IMG/VR virus record: IMGVR_UViG_3300020469_000289
Location: 1-22,544 of that record
Strand: one strand, 5' to 3'
From: a virus
DNA: 22,544 bases
Positions 6,980 through 14,926 of this stretch are shown in pieces (within the stretch, counting starts at the first letter, position 1; every line of letters starts with the position of its first letter). The notes under the pieces were generated by a model. The model did no database searches and had not been told where the DNA came from. It saw only the letters and a list, made by a program, of their open reading frames with translations. Made by a program: the position numbers and the translations under genes.

Positions 6980-7911
6980 TATTTGTATTCACACCTCATC
7001 ATTAACTCTGTCATGAATGCAACTAGATTAATCTCCTGATCTACCACAAATGAAGACTTGTATTGATACTCAGAGATAATCAACACTGCTTCTGGGATAG
7101 ACTTAGGATCAAAGTAATTGTATAGTCCATCATATATCTTACGCATGATAACTTGTGGCTCGTTGTCCATATTCTGAGCAACCCACTTCTTCATGTTAGT
7201 AAACTCCTTCTTACGAAGATGGCCGACTACTCTATCTATACTAAATTCATTACCAGAAGTTAGTATACCAGAATCTATCACACCTGTTGCAGAATATCTC
7301 TGCAATTCATTAAGAGTCCTACGAAAATCTGGGAAGTACTTTGTTACTACCTCTGCTACTACCCTATCTTCAAACTTAACACTCTCCTTTCTAAGGATCT
7401 CACACACCCTACCAAAGAATGCTTCAGCAATCTTCTGCTTATCCTTTTTAATATTAAAATCAACAACAGAGCACCTACTATGCAGTGGTCCTATGATTTT
7501 ATTCTTATAGTTACACGTGAAGATGAACCTGCAGTTCTTTTGAAACTCCTCAATCGACGCACGTAGTAATAATTGTACGTCTGGTGTTGTATTATCTGCC
7601 TCATCCACAATGATAACTTTGTGACGAGATTCAGATGTAAGAGAAACAGTAGAAGCAAAGGTCTTTGCTTGATTGCGTATAGTGTCCAAGAATCTACCTT
7701 CATCAGACCCATTAATGACATAACTATCTGCTCCTAACTCTTCACATAATGCTTTAGCTATCGTGGTTTTACCTACACCCGCAGACCCAGAGAGCAAGAG
7801 GTTTGGTATCTCCCCTTGCTCTAAGAATCCTTTGAATACTGTCTTAGTATCGTCTGGTAGGATGCATTCTTCAATTGTTTTTGGTCTATACTTCTCTACC
7901 CATAGAAACAT
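6979..7911 (-). CDS. 44: Clamp loader large subunit gp44 (AAA+ ATPase)
   Basis: gp44 is the ATPase of the clamp loader. It opens gp45 and places it at primer-template junctions. The 310-residue protein begins with WVEKYRP, typical of clamp loader and RFC small subunits. Walker A is GSAGVGKTT (42-50) and Walker B is VIIVDEAD (99-106). The SRC motif, whose Arg acts in trans on the neighbouring subunit's ATP, is at 145-147. The length is close to T4 gp44 (about 319). Its ATG overlaps the gp45 stop as TAATG. The other loader subunit, gp62, lies about 2.2 kb further downstream. Confidence 0.95.
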   Translation of the reverse strand: MFLWVEKYRPKTIEECILPDDTKTVFKGFLEQGEIPNLLLSGSAGVGKTTIAKALCEELGADSYVINGSDEGRFLDTIRNQAKTFASTVSLTSESRHKVIIVDEADNTTPDVQLLLRASIEEFQKNCRFIFTCNYKNKIIGPLHSRCSVVDFNIKKDKQKIAEAFFGRVCEILRKESVKFEDRVVAEVVTKYFPDFRRTLNELQRYSATGVIDSGILTSGNEFSIDRVVGHLRKKEFTNMKKWVAQNMDNEPQVIMRKIYDGLYNYFDPKSIPEAVLIISEYQYKSSFVVDQEINLVAFMTELMMRCEYK

Positions 7912-8690
7912 TAGCTAGGCTCCATCGCAACATAATAATCTAACGCAGAATGTGATAAAGAATTGAAGTTAGCAATATTCTTTTCAGTAATAGTTACATG
8001 ATAAGATGCATCAATCAACTTAAGATTCTCTACCTTAAAGCAATAACAGAAATTCAAACGCTCCTTAGTTAACAGTTTCCTACCACTAACATCAGCATCT
8101 GCATTATCAGCAAAGATAACTTTCTTAAGTGGTAAAGAGAATACATTAGAAGTAGTATTCTTCTTATCCTTCACACAGATACTAAATGCAGCAGTCTCTA
8201 AAGAAGCTTCAGGAGCATATCCTTGAATACATAGATCCTCTACACCATATACCTTTGCTGCTTGCATCAATTGTGTTATATCTTTTTGAGGAAGATCAAA
8301 CATAATATCTGCCTGAATAGAATCAGGATTAAATTCAGGTGGAGTTACAATGATCTCAGGATCACTATAATAGAAAGTTGTCTTACCCTTAGTCTCCTCA
8401 TCATATATAATAACCTTCTTATCATCTGGAAATGCCAACCAAGGTTTCTGAAATAGAGACAATGCTCCTAGGAATAATGGTAGATCATAGATCGCCATCT
8501 GACATGGAAACTCTTCTCTTACTGTAGTCAAAGAAATAATATTTTTATTGACTGACATCGTTTGGAGAGTTGTTCCTTCATTAATAAGAATAGATTTATT
8601 AATGGTACTAAAATTTCTCAGTAAATCTATTGTACCTCTACTTAATTGGAAGTTAAACTTCGGATTCTTAAGATCTTGTTGCTCAGTCAT
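7911..8690 (-). CDS. 45: DNA polymerase sliding clamp gp45
   Basis: gp45 forms a trimeric ring that tethers the DNA polymerase to DNA and, in T4, also activates late transcription with gp33 and gp55. The 259-residue protein starts with KFNFQLSRGTIDLLRNFS and has an INEGTTLQTMS segment. The arrangement of strand-helix blocks and its place directly upstream of gp44 support the call. It is somewhat longer than T4 gp45 (about 228). It overlaps the DUF3310-like gene upstream by 8 bases. Sequence similarity alone is modest, but synteny makes the call secure. Confidence 0.9.
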   Translation of the reverse strand: MTEQQDLKNPKFNFQLSRGTIDLLRNFSTINKSILINEGTTLQTMSVNKNIISLTTVREEFPCQMAIYDLPLFLGALSLFQKPWLAFPDDKKVIIYDEETKGKTTFYYSDPEIIVTPPEFNPDSIQADIMFDLPQKDITQLMQAAKVYGVEDLCIQGYAPEASLETAAFSICVKDKKNTTSNVFSLPLKKVIFADNADADVSGRKLLTKERLNFCYCFKVENLKLIDASYHVTITEKNIANFNSLSHSALDYYVAMEPS

Positions 8691-8997
8691 AGTCTATAAA
8701 TTCTGCGGGAGTTGGGGGTTGCTCTGGTTTGTCATCAGGATACGATGTGCCTGAGAAGTAATATAACAGTATAGCATAGTGAATGATTTTTAACACATCA
8801 CTCTTATGCTGACTCTTCTTTTTGTAACGAGATGCATACTTTATAATATTAGACTGACAGAAGTGCTCTGCCGATCCTATTGCCTCAAGGAGGTCTAGAG
8901 TCTGGACCCCCTTCTCTTCGTTTGAGTAGTGAGATCGGTAGGTGCTTGCGATGTAATCGTGCACCACCTTGATCGTATCGTCTTCTCTATATTTCAT
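8683..8997 (-). CDS. DUF3310-like (SaV-like) small protein
   Basis: This is a 104-residue protein. The central block (IGSAEHFCQSNIIKYASRY, then KSDVLKIIHYAILLYY) resembles the DUF3310 pattern of a helix with FCxGNxIKYxxR followed by a Lys-rich turn and a second helix. Many phages encode such proteins, and their function is not settled. The C-terminus is Pro/Asp-rich. The start lies 12 bases after the CobS-like stop, with a TACAAT hexamer in the gap. Similarity was judged by eye. Confidence 0.7.
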   Translation of the reverse strand: MKYREDDTIKVVHDYIASTYRSHYSNEEKGVQTLDLLEAIGSAEHFCQSNIIKYASRYKKKSQHKSDVLKIIHYAILLYYFSGTSYPDDKPEQPPTPAEFIDYD

Positions 8998-9009
8998 ACT
9001 GGTATTGTA

Positions 9010-10104
9010 TCAGTTGGCTAGGATATTGTCAAGGTTCTCGATGTCAACCTCACTATCAATCTTATCATACAATTCTAAGAATGATCTCTTTGTCTCGTCA
9101 TCAAAACGATTTAGGCATACTTGTATTGCCTTAACTCTATCAGAGAATATAGCATATGCTCTGATAATGTGCACTAATCTACGTGTTGAGATGACCTCAT
9201 CCACTCCACCATCGTTGAAAGTTTTACGGATGATCTCTGCCCATGCAGTTAAGTTAGCAATATACTTATCATCGCAGCAGTCTAGCTCTTTACAATAGTT
9301 ATTGAGCATTCTAACCTCAGTAACTGCCTTTGGATAATCTTGCTCTAAAGTGATTGGAAATCTCTCTAAGAATGCTTCATTCAATACATTAGTACCAATG
9401 AATCTACCGTCCTCAGATCCTTTACCTTTAGTGTTAGCAGTTGCAACAACTGTGAATCCCTCAGCAGGTCTTACATAACGTCCTACCTTCTTCAAGAAGA
9501 CACCACTACCCTCAAGGATTGACTGTAAACAGAGAATCTTATTGGAAGCAAGGTCGATTTCGTCAAGTAACAAGACTGATCCACGCTCAAGTGCTTCGAT
9601 GACAGGACCATTGTGCCATACTGTGTTACCATCAACGAGTCTGAAACCACCGATCAAATCATCTTCATCAGTTTCTACTGTGATGTTAACTCTGATAAGA
9701 TCTCTCTTTGCCTGTGCACATGCTTGCTCTACACCAAAGGTTTTACCATTACCTGATAGACCAGTGATGAAAATAGGATAGAAGATCTTAGATGATAAGA
9801 CTTTCTTTAGGTCATTGAAGTTACCGAATGGTACAAAATGATTATCTTTCGCTGGTATCAAAGACTTAACCTCTGTTGCTACTAAGGATACTGTTTTCTC
9901 TAGTTGCTCTTTAGCTTCTGCAACAGTGAGATCCCAGACTCCTCTCTTTACTTTAAATTCTGATAGATATTTTGATACTGTTTGGTATGCTAGGTTGAAA
10001 CGTCCACAAGCATCTTCCAACTCAGGTGTCTTTACGTTTACTCCATACTTTCCTACAAGGTAGTCACGGATGTCTTCTGTTGTTACAGTTAATTTTGTTG
10101 GCAT
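9010..10104 (-). CDS. cobS: CobS-like MoxR-type AAA+ ATPase
   Basis: This 364-residue ATPase has Walker A GLSGNGKT (115-122), Walker B SVLLLDEID (176-184), sensor-1 ATANT (221-225) and a candidate arginine finger at ERFP (about 248). It resembles CobS, the AAA+ subunit of aerobic cobaltochelatase, and the wider MoxR family that partners VWA proteins. CobS-like genes are common in T4-like cyanophages, where a role in cobalamin synthesis has been suggested but not settled. A CobT-like VWA gene lies two genes upstream, so a CobS/CobT-type pair is plausible. No CobN-like chelatase is in the window, so a chaperone or remodelling role is equally possible. A TATAAT hexamer is 25 bases before the ATG. 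Confidence 0.85.
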   Translation of the reverse strand: MPTKLTVTTEDIRDYLVGKYGVNVKTPELEDACGRFNLAYQTVSKYLSEFKVKRGVWDLTVAEAKEQLEKTVSLVATEVKSLIPAKDNHFVPFGNFNDLKKVLSSKIFYPIFITGLSGNGKTFGVEQACAQAKRDLIRVNITVETDEDDLIGGFRLVDGNTVWHNGPVIEALERGSVLLLDEIDLASNKILCLQSILEGSGVFLKKVGRYVRPAEGFTVVATANTKGKGSEDGRFIGTNVLNEAFLERFPITLEQDYPKAVTEVRMLNNYCKELDCCDDKYIANLTAWAEIIRKTFNDGGVDEVISTRRLVHIIRAYAIFSDRVKAIQVCLNRFDDETKRSFLELYDKIDSEVDIENLDNILAN

Positions 10105-10128
10105 TGGATGTTTTGTTTCTATACTATT

Positions 10129-10134
10129 ATTATA
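10129..10134 (-). promoter_or_regulatory. Candidate -10 hexamer before the cobS-like gene
   Basis: The minus strand reads TATAAT at 10134-10129, 24 bases before the ATG at 10104, in one of the few gaps in the train. There is no -35 element at the proper distance, so it may be a chance match in AT-rich DNA. Confidence 0.35.
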
Positions 10135-10669
10135 CTGTCAAATCTACAGGTTGTGTAGGTAACCATGACGGTTTGTTATCTGGCACACGTAAGTAATTAT
10201 CTAAGACCCACGGTTTTGTAGCAAGATATATTCTGTATGCAATAACAGTATCGATACTATTATCATACTTTAATATGTCAGGCATTGCTCTAGCAAATGG
10301 GGTATGTTTTTCAGGACATCCATTATCCATTTGTGTCATTGCTGCTAGTCTGATACTTTTCTCACATGCATGTGTCTTACCGTATCTATTAGTATATTCT
10401 TCACATAATGATATACCATGTTGGAATAACCACTGTAGATTGTCAGCAGATTCTGCTGCCCACTTGGTGCATGGGTGATTACGAAACGCACCTTTATCTG
10501 TTTTATATGGTGTGCCGTCACCCTTTAAGACTGGACCTACATTCCAATACCATTTAGAGAAGACCAACGAAATCATTTGCGTGGTCTCCAGTGGCATTTT
10601 AACTACGTGTTTGTCTGGTAGAGAGAATGCTGCTAGTGCAGGATCCTCATCTACTGCAAAGATATTCAT
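10130..10669 (-). CDS. Conserved phage protein of unknown function
   Basis: This is a 179-residue soluble protein. It begins MNIFAVDEDPALAAFSLPDK and continues HVVKMPLETTQMIS, a pattern I associate with an uncharacterised phage family (VDxDP, DKHVVKMxxETxQM). Later there is a conserved-looking segment with NHPCTKWA and RYGKTHACE. Four Cys (about 67, 89, 102 and 118) and several His could bind a metal. No catalytic family can be named. The ATG overlaps the CobT-like gene's stop by 4 bases, and a promoter-like hexamer follows before CobS, so it sits inside the CobS/CobT-like module and might act with it. Confidence 0.7.
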   Translation of the reverse strand: MNIFAVDEDPALAAFSLPDKHVVKMPLETTQMISLVFSKWYWNVGPVLKGDGTPYKTDKGAFRNHPCTKWAAESADNLQWLFQHGISLCEEYTNRYGKTHACEKSIRLAAMTQMDNGCPEKHTPFARAMPDILKYDNSIDTVIAYRIYLATKPWVLDNYLRVPDNKPSWLPTQPVDLTV

Positions 10670-12891
10670 GCTATTTGTGTAATGAATGCTGATAGGATCT
10701 TCTTATTGTTTGCTTTACCCTTAAGAGACTTAGTGAATGCTCTTTTGATGTCTGCTTTAGAATCAGACTTAGGCTCAAACTCAACCTCAACGTTTAGATT
10801 CTTATTGTTTAAGAAGTAAAGCTCTTGATACCCTCTGATAGGAGCTGCAACAGACTTACTCTTACTAAACTCTTTCTTCATCCTATCTATCTTATCATGC
10901 TTTGGCCAGAATGCATCCTCAAGATACCTATTAACGTCACGATTTGATGCAATTCTGAATCCTAGGAAGTTGCACTGAGGGAAACGACCCTTAAGGTATC
11001 TCAAGAGTTGATCAGTTGTAGTGGATCCACCTTGTCCACCACTTTTATTTGGTGAAAATGTGCGTCCAGTCCTTCTATCTCTGATATGTGTGTTGTATCT
11101 AATGCAAGATCTATTCATATCCTTTCTACCTTGCCAGTCTGACTCTCTCCACTCTGCTGAATATGCTGCTTCACCATCAGAGAGTATAGCAATATGTGTC
11201 TTCTCAACCTTAGACCTAGATTGGAATTCTGGGATAAGAGTTTGGAGACAAGCAACTGCTTCATTCAACGGAGTGCCACCCAACTGTAAGTGATGAGGTA
11301 ATGCATCAGGGACATTAAGTGTTGTTTGTGGTGCACTACTCCAAGGGTTACGATGTCTGTAAGAATATCTGTAATTATACATGAATGTAACTCTGAATAG
11401 ATCCCTAGCATAAGTATCAAACTTTTGGTTATTCAACTTACTATTCAAGAAGTTTAGAAGGAAAAAGTTAGAAGGGACATGGAAGGTACCATCTTTAGCA
11501 ACCCTCTTTTGCCACTCTTCTTCATTCCATTTCTCAGGATAGTAGTGTCCTTCTTGCACGAATGCGTAAACCTCAAATGGAATACCTGCTTTGCGACAGA
11601 AGAGACATAATGATAACAGTTGCTTGTATGTGTCATGAATAATCTCTGCCATTGATCCAGACCAGTCCACAAGAAAGATCATTCCATGATTCTTACCATC
11701 AGGTCTGATTGTTACCTTCTTGAATATATCATCATTAAACTTATAGGTGTGTAGTTTAGATGTGTCAAGCACTCCAGTCCTAGCAACTGCCTCTCTTGAG
11801 TAAGAAGTTGCTGCTTTCTTCATCTCAAACTCCTTAGCAAGGTAATTTACCTCACGTGAGCAATCTCTTTTAAACTTACGATACTCAGCATCAACATCAG
11901 TCCAGTCAAGTGTCCTGTGCCATTCATAGTTAGGATCAGTAAACTGCTCATGACCCCAATACTCATTGTTTAACTCATGAATTCTATCAGGACTAATAAC
12001 ATGATGACCTGTATCCACATTCTGTATCTCAAGATACTTAGGACGTGATTGCTCATCCATCTGTGCTTGGTTTTTAAGATTATCTGATAATGCTTCATCA
12101 GTTATAGAGTCAAGATCACCTGCTTCAGTGCCACCTTGCTTAGTTACTTCGTTGCTATCACGTCCCTCACCTTCCTCTGTATCATCCTCACTCTGTCCTT
12201 TAGTTTGTTGATTACTTTCTTGACCTTCCTCGCTATCTGTATTTCCTGTGGAATCGCCACTTGTCCCATCAACGTTAGAGTCTTCTGTCTCCATGTCTCC
12301 TGATAGGGATTCAAGTTTCTCCTCTTCCTTCTTCTGTTTTGAATATTCATAAATTGCCTCCGCAGCACTCATTGCTTCTGCAAATGTTTCTGTGACTCCT
12401 ACAGCGTCTCTGAGGACTGTCTCAGCGTCATTAAATGGAATCATATGGTATGATCCGATCTTATAAAATAAATTTACTCTATCTATAAGATTCAATGCTC
12501 CTAAATCTATGTCCGCTACACTGAAAAAGTCATCTTCGTTAAGTCTTTTGTATCCTTCAAAGAAATCTTTAGCAAGACCAGGAAACTTACGCTTCATTAG
12601 TTTCTCAATCCTTGCATCCTCTGTAATATTGATGTAGGACTTAGGGATAGTTAACTCTTTCCAATCTGAGTTGGGTGTATAGAGTGCATGACCTACCTCA
12701 TGACCTACCAACAGGTTATATACTCTCTCTGTCACATCCCAGATAGGAAGTACCAAGACTCTCTTGTCAACATCAAATGATGCTGTCTCTACCACCCTAT
12801 GCTCAACGATTAGATTCTCTGTTGCTAGTAGTTTGGCGAGTGTGCCTTTAACTTCCTGTGATGACATGCTGTTTCCCGTGTATGTATACAT
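10666..12891 (-). CDS. cobT: CobT-like protein with HEXXH and VWA domains
   Basis: This is the largest protein in the window, 741 residues. HEVGH at 64-68 is a zinc-metallopeptidase motif, and NITEDARIEKL (about 88-98) may supply a third ligand, as in CobT-type N-terminal domains. Residues 190-270 form an acidic, disordered Glu/Asp/Ser linker. A Lys/Arg-rich block leads into a VWA domain with the MIDAS DWSGSM (409-414). This layout matches CobT-like and related VWA proteins that work with MoxR/CobS ATPases. Cyanophage versions are often called peptidases. The ATG at 12891 lies 12 bases after GGAGGG in a hairpin. An in-frame ATG at 12867 is an alternative start and would suit a promoter at 12890-12895. 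Confidence 0.8.
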   Translation of the reverse strand: MYTYTGNSMSSQEVKGTLAKLLATENLIVEHRVVETASFDVDKRVLVLPIWDVTERVYNLLVGHEVGHALYTPNSDWKELTIPKSYINITEDARIEKLMKRKFPGLAKDFFEGYKRLNEDDFFSVADIDLGALNLIDRVNLFYKIGSYHMIPFNDAETVLRDAVGVTETFAEAMSAAEAIYEYSKQKKEEEKLESLSGDMETEDSNVDGTSGDSTGNTDSEEGQESNQQTKGQSEDDTEEGEGRDSNEVTKQGGTEAGDLDSITDEALSDNLKNQAQMDEQSRPKYLEIQNVDTGHHVISPDRIHELNNEYWGHEQFTDPNYEWHRTLDWTDVDAEYRKFKRDCSREVNYLAKEFEMKKAATSYSREAVARTGVLDTSKLHTYKFNDDIFKKVTIRPDGKNHGMIFLVDWSGSMAEIIHDTYKQLLSLCLFCRKAGIPFEVYAFVQEGHYYPEKWNEEEWQKRVAKDGTFHVPSNFFLLNFLNSKLNNQKFDTYARDLFRVTFMYNYRYSYRHRNPWSSAPQTTLNVPDALPHHLQLGGTPLNEAVACLQTLIPEFQSRSKVEKTHIAILSDGEAAYSAEWRESDWQGRKDMNRSCIRYNTHIRDRRTGRTFSPNKSGGQGGSTTTDQLLRYLKGRFPQCNFLGFRIASNRDVNRYLEDAFWPKHDKIDRMKKEFSKSKSVAAPIRGYQELYFLNNKNLNVEVEFEPKSDSKADIKRAFTKSLKGKANNKKILSAFITQIA

Positions 12892-12895
12892 TATA
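12883..12895 (-). promoter_or_regulatory. Candidate promoter/palindrome upstream of the CobT-like gene
   Basis: The minus strand reads TATAATGTATACA. It contains TATAAT and the palindrome TGTATACA. The 10-mer AATGTATACA also lies just upstream of gp55 (18348-18339). If TATAAT is a -10 box, transcription would begin near 12882, which favours the ATG at 12867 over 12891. Confidence 0.4.
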
Positions 12896-12901
12896 ATAGG
12901 A

Positions 12902-12922
12902 AACCCTCCGCTTGGGAGGGTT
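12902..12922 (-). promoter_or_regulatory. Hairpin 2 upstream of the CobT-like gene (8-bp stem)
   Basis: The arms are AACCCTCC and GGAGGGTT around a 5-base loop, a perfect 8-bp stem. On the minus-strand transcript the 3' arm contains GGAGGG, a good ribosome binding sequence 12 bases before the ATG at 12891. The hairpin could hide that site, or it could be a weak terminator, but only a short broken U-run follows. Confidence 0.6.
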
Positions 12923-12926
12923 GAGT

Positions 12927-12946
12927 AGACACTTCTTCAAGTGTCT
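12927..12946 (-). terminator. Hairpin 1 after gp46 (8-bp stem, 4-base loop)
   Basis: The arms are AGACACTT and AAGTGTCT around a tetraloop (GAAG on the minus strand), a perfect 8-bp stem about 60 bases after the gp46 stop. No U-tract follows, so intrinsic termination is uncertain. It may instead stabilise the 3' end or act together with hairpin 2. Confidence 0.45.
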
Positions 12947-13007
12947 GCGTCTGTCACGTGCTGATCGGAGTGCTTGCGGTTTAAGATGACGCTTTGCCTC
13001 CTTCTTA

Positions 13008-14669
13008 CTATGATGCTGCCAGTTTGGAAAAATCATTGCTCTTGTCGAAACGGAGGGTTTTCTCAAATTTATCAAGAAGTAGCTCCCCTTTGTGGGAAAT
13101 GACAAATAAATTAACATTATCCCCCAATCCCCTCAGAATCTTGAGTAATTCGTCAGTTGCTTGGTCATCCAGAGAGGAATCAAACACCTCATCTAGTATG
13201 AGGAGGTTGGTAGCAGCAGAATTCTTGAGCTTAGCGATGTCTCTCCATGTAAAGAGCAACGATAGGTCAATCTTCTGCTTCTCACCCTCGGAAAAGGATG
13301 CATAGGAGAAGTCATCTCGATATCTGGACTTAATTACTTCATTAAACTCATCGTCAAGCGTGAAGTTAAAGAAGGTGTCCATCTTCTGTAAGTATTTATT
13401 GATAGACTTGTTGATAATTGGCACGAATTTACTGATAATCTTGCTTTTTATACCACTATCCCTCAATAAGGTACCAACCACCTTCAAATTGTCATGCTCC
13501 TTATGTACTTCAGCACAGTCATGCATAGTGGCCGAATGTTTCCTTTCATACTGCTCTAATATTTCTTTCTCAGAATCTATATTAGGTGTCTCTGCATTCA
13601 CATCCTTCAGTAACTGATTCATTTCATTCTGAAGTGCCCTAAACTCATGGTTATTCGCATTTATATTGTCTGCATACCCCTTTAACTCCTTAATCTGTGT
13701 GTTTCCTCTGTTAAGTGAATTAGTGATGACGTTAAGACCTTCCATAAACCTCTTCTGTCTTCTCTGTGCTCCATCTATCATGGCAGTTTTATCTGCTACT
13801 ACCTGATTACAGGTAGGACACTCATCATTTCCCCAATAAAACTTTAAATCTTTCTCCGCTTTGTCTAAATTACTTTGGATCTTAGTTCGCATCTCTTTCA
13901 TATTTTCATACTCTGCCTGTATGTCTTGCATCCGAGAGATCTTCTTGGTAAATTCATCTATCTCATCATGGTTTTCTTCCATCCTAATATTAATCTCACC
14001 TATTCTCTTCTCCATCTTATCTTTATGAGCACCACTCATCTTCTCCATATTAAGAATGGTCTTCTGTTGCGAGGATACATTACTCTCTGCCATTGCTAAC
14101 TGATGATCACAATCCTTAAGGGTCTCTCTTGCATCTTTCATGCGATCCTTAAGGATATTATTCATTTTTGAGAAGACCTGGATGTCGAGTAGATCTTCGA
14201 TAACCTCTCTCCTGACACTTGCTCCGAGTTGCATGAATGGGACAAATGTGGATGATCCGAGGATGACGACTTGTGTAAAGGATTTGAAGTTAAACTTGAG
14301 GATTGATTGCTCCAAATATTTTTGGGTGTCCTTCTGAGCAGCATCTTGATCAAGGATCTTACCGTTTCTGTGAATCTCAAATACATTTGGTTTAATACCT
14401 CTAATAACTAAGTAGTCTGTGCTTCCTATACGAAAATCTATCTCTACTACTGTTTCTCTTTCATTAATACTATTAACTAACTGACTCTTACTGATCTTTC
14501 TAAATGGTTTGTTGAACAAAACAAAGCACAGGGCATCTAACATAGTAGACTTTCCTGCACCGTTAGGTCCTACGACCAAATGTGATTGAGCATCAGTAAT
14601 ATTCACCTGTGTGAAAGAGTTACCTGTAGATAGGAAATTCTTCCAACGAATCTTTTCAAATATGATCAT
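13008..14669 (-). CDS. 46: Recombination nuclease subunit gp46 (Rad50/SbcC-like)
   Basis: gp46 is the Rad50-like ATPase that works with gp47 in processing DNA ends for recombination-dependent replication and host DNA breakdown. The 553-residue protein has Walker A GPNGAGKST (34-42), a central coiled coil with a zinc-hook CPTC (284-287), the ABC signature FSEGEKQK (459-466) and Walker B LLILDEVFDS (489-498). The length is close to T4 gp46 (about 560). It overlaps the DUF3110-like gene by 4 bases. Just after its stop, AAGGAGG (13003-12997) appears with no suitable start codon in range. Confidence 0.95.
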   Translation of the reverse strand: MIIFEKIRWKNFLSTGNSFTQVNITDAQSHLVVGPNGAGKSTMLDALCFVLFNKPFRKISKSQLVNSINERETVVEIDFRIGSTDYLVIRGIKPNVFEIHRNGKILDQDAAQKDTQKYLEQSILKFNFKSFTQVVILGSSTFVPFMQLGASVRREVIEDLLDIQVFSKMNNILKDRMKDARETLKDCDHQLAMAESNVSSQQKTILNMEKMSGAHKDKMEKRIGEINIRMEENHDEIDEFTKKISRMQDIQAEYENMKEMRTKIQSNLDKAEKDLKFYWGNDECPTCNQVVADKTAMIDGAQRRQKRFMEGLNVITNSLNRGNTQIKELKGYADNINANNHEFRALQNEMNQLLKDVNAETPNIDSEKEILEQYERKHSATMHDCAEVHKEHDNLKVVGTLLRDSGIKSKIISKFVPIINKSINKYLQKMDTFFNFTLDDEFNEVIKSRYRDDFSYASFSEGEKQKIDLSLLFTWRDIAKLKNSAATNLLILDEVFDSSLDDQATDELLKILRGLGDNVNLFVISHKGELLLDKFEKTLRFDKSNDFSKLAAS

Positions 14670-14926
14670 TCTTGGGGTGGTGGTATAACAAAATCATCTG
14701 GATGGATGAAACTGAATGCATACCCATGCATTGTGCAGTTTTCTTTGACTTGCTCCTCTGGTATCTCCATCACAGAGAGTTTACGAGGATAGTCTTCAGC
14801 CTTCAATAAACCATAATAACGTACAGCATCGTCTCTGTCAAGAAATATCTGTACCACACGCTCAGTATGGTTATCATCTCTTACAGCATACACCCCACCA
14901 GTCTGTTTGTCCAGTAACACAAACAT
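14666..14926 (-). CDS. DUF3110-like small protein between gp46 and gp47
   Basis: This 86-residue protein resembles DUF3110, a family known from cyanobacteria and plants. It has an FVLL start, a VQIFLDRDDAVRYYGLL helix, an AEDYPRKLSVMEIPEEQV segment and a Pro-rich end (VIPPPQE). The family's function is unknown. It may have been acquired from a cyanobacterial host (inference). It shares a base with the gp47 stop (TAATG) and overlaps gp46 by 4 bases, so it is made together with the two nuclease subunits and might associate with them. The family was recognised from memory. Confidence 0.65.
   Translation of the reverse strand: MFVLLDKQTGGVYAVRDDNHTERVVQIFLDRDDAVRYYGLLKAEDYPRKLSVMEIPEEQVKENCTMHGYAFSFIHPDDFVIPPPQE

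Noticed and set aside
9004-9009. TACAAT as a -10 box for the DUF3310-like gene
   Set aside because: It is only about 7 bases from the ATG, so transcription would begin at or inside the gene. No -35 element is seen.
12848-13117. 89-codon minus-strand frame crossing the gp46 to CobT-like gap
   Set aside because: It starts inside gp46 in another frame, runs through both hairpins and into the CobT-like gene, and has a random-looking basic composition. The hairpins explain the gap better.
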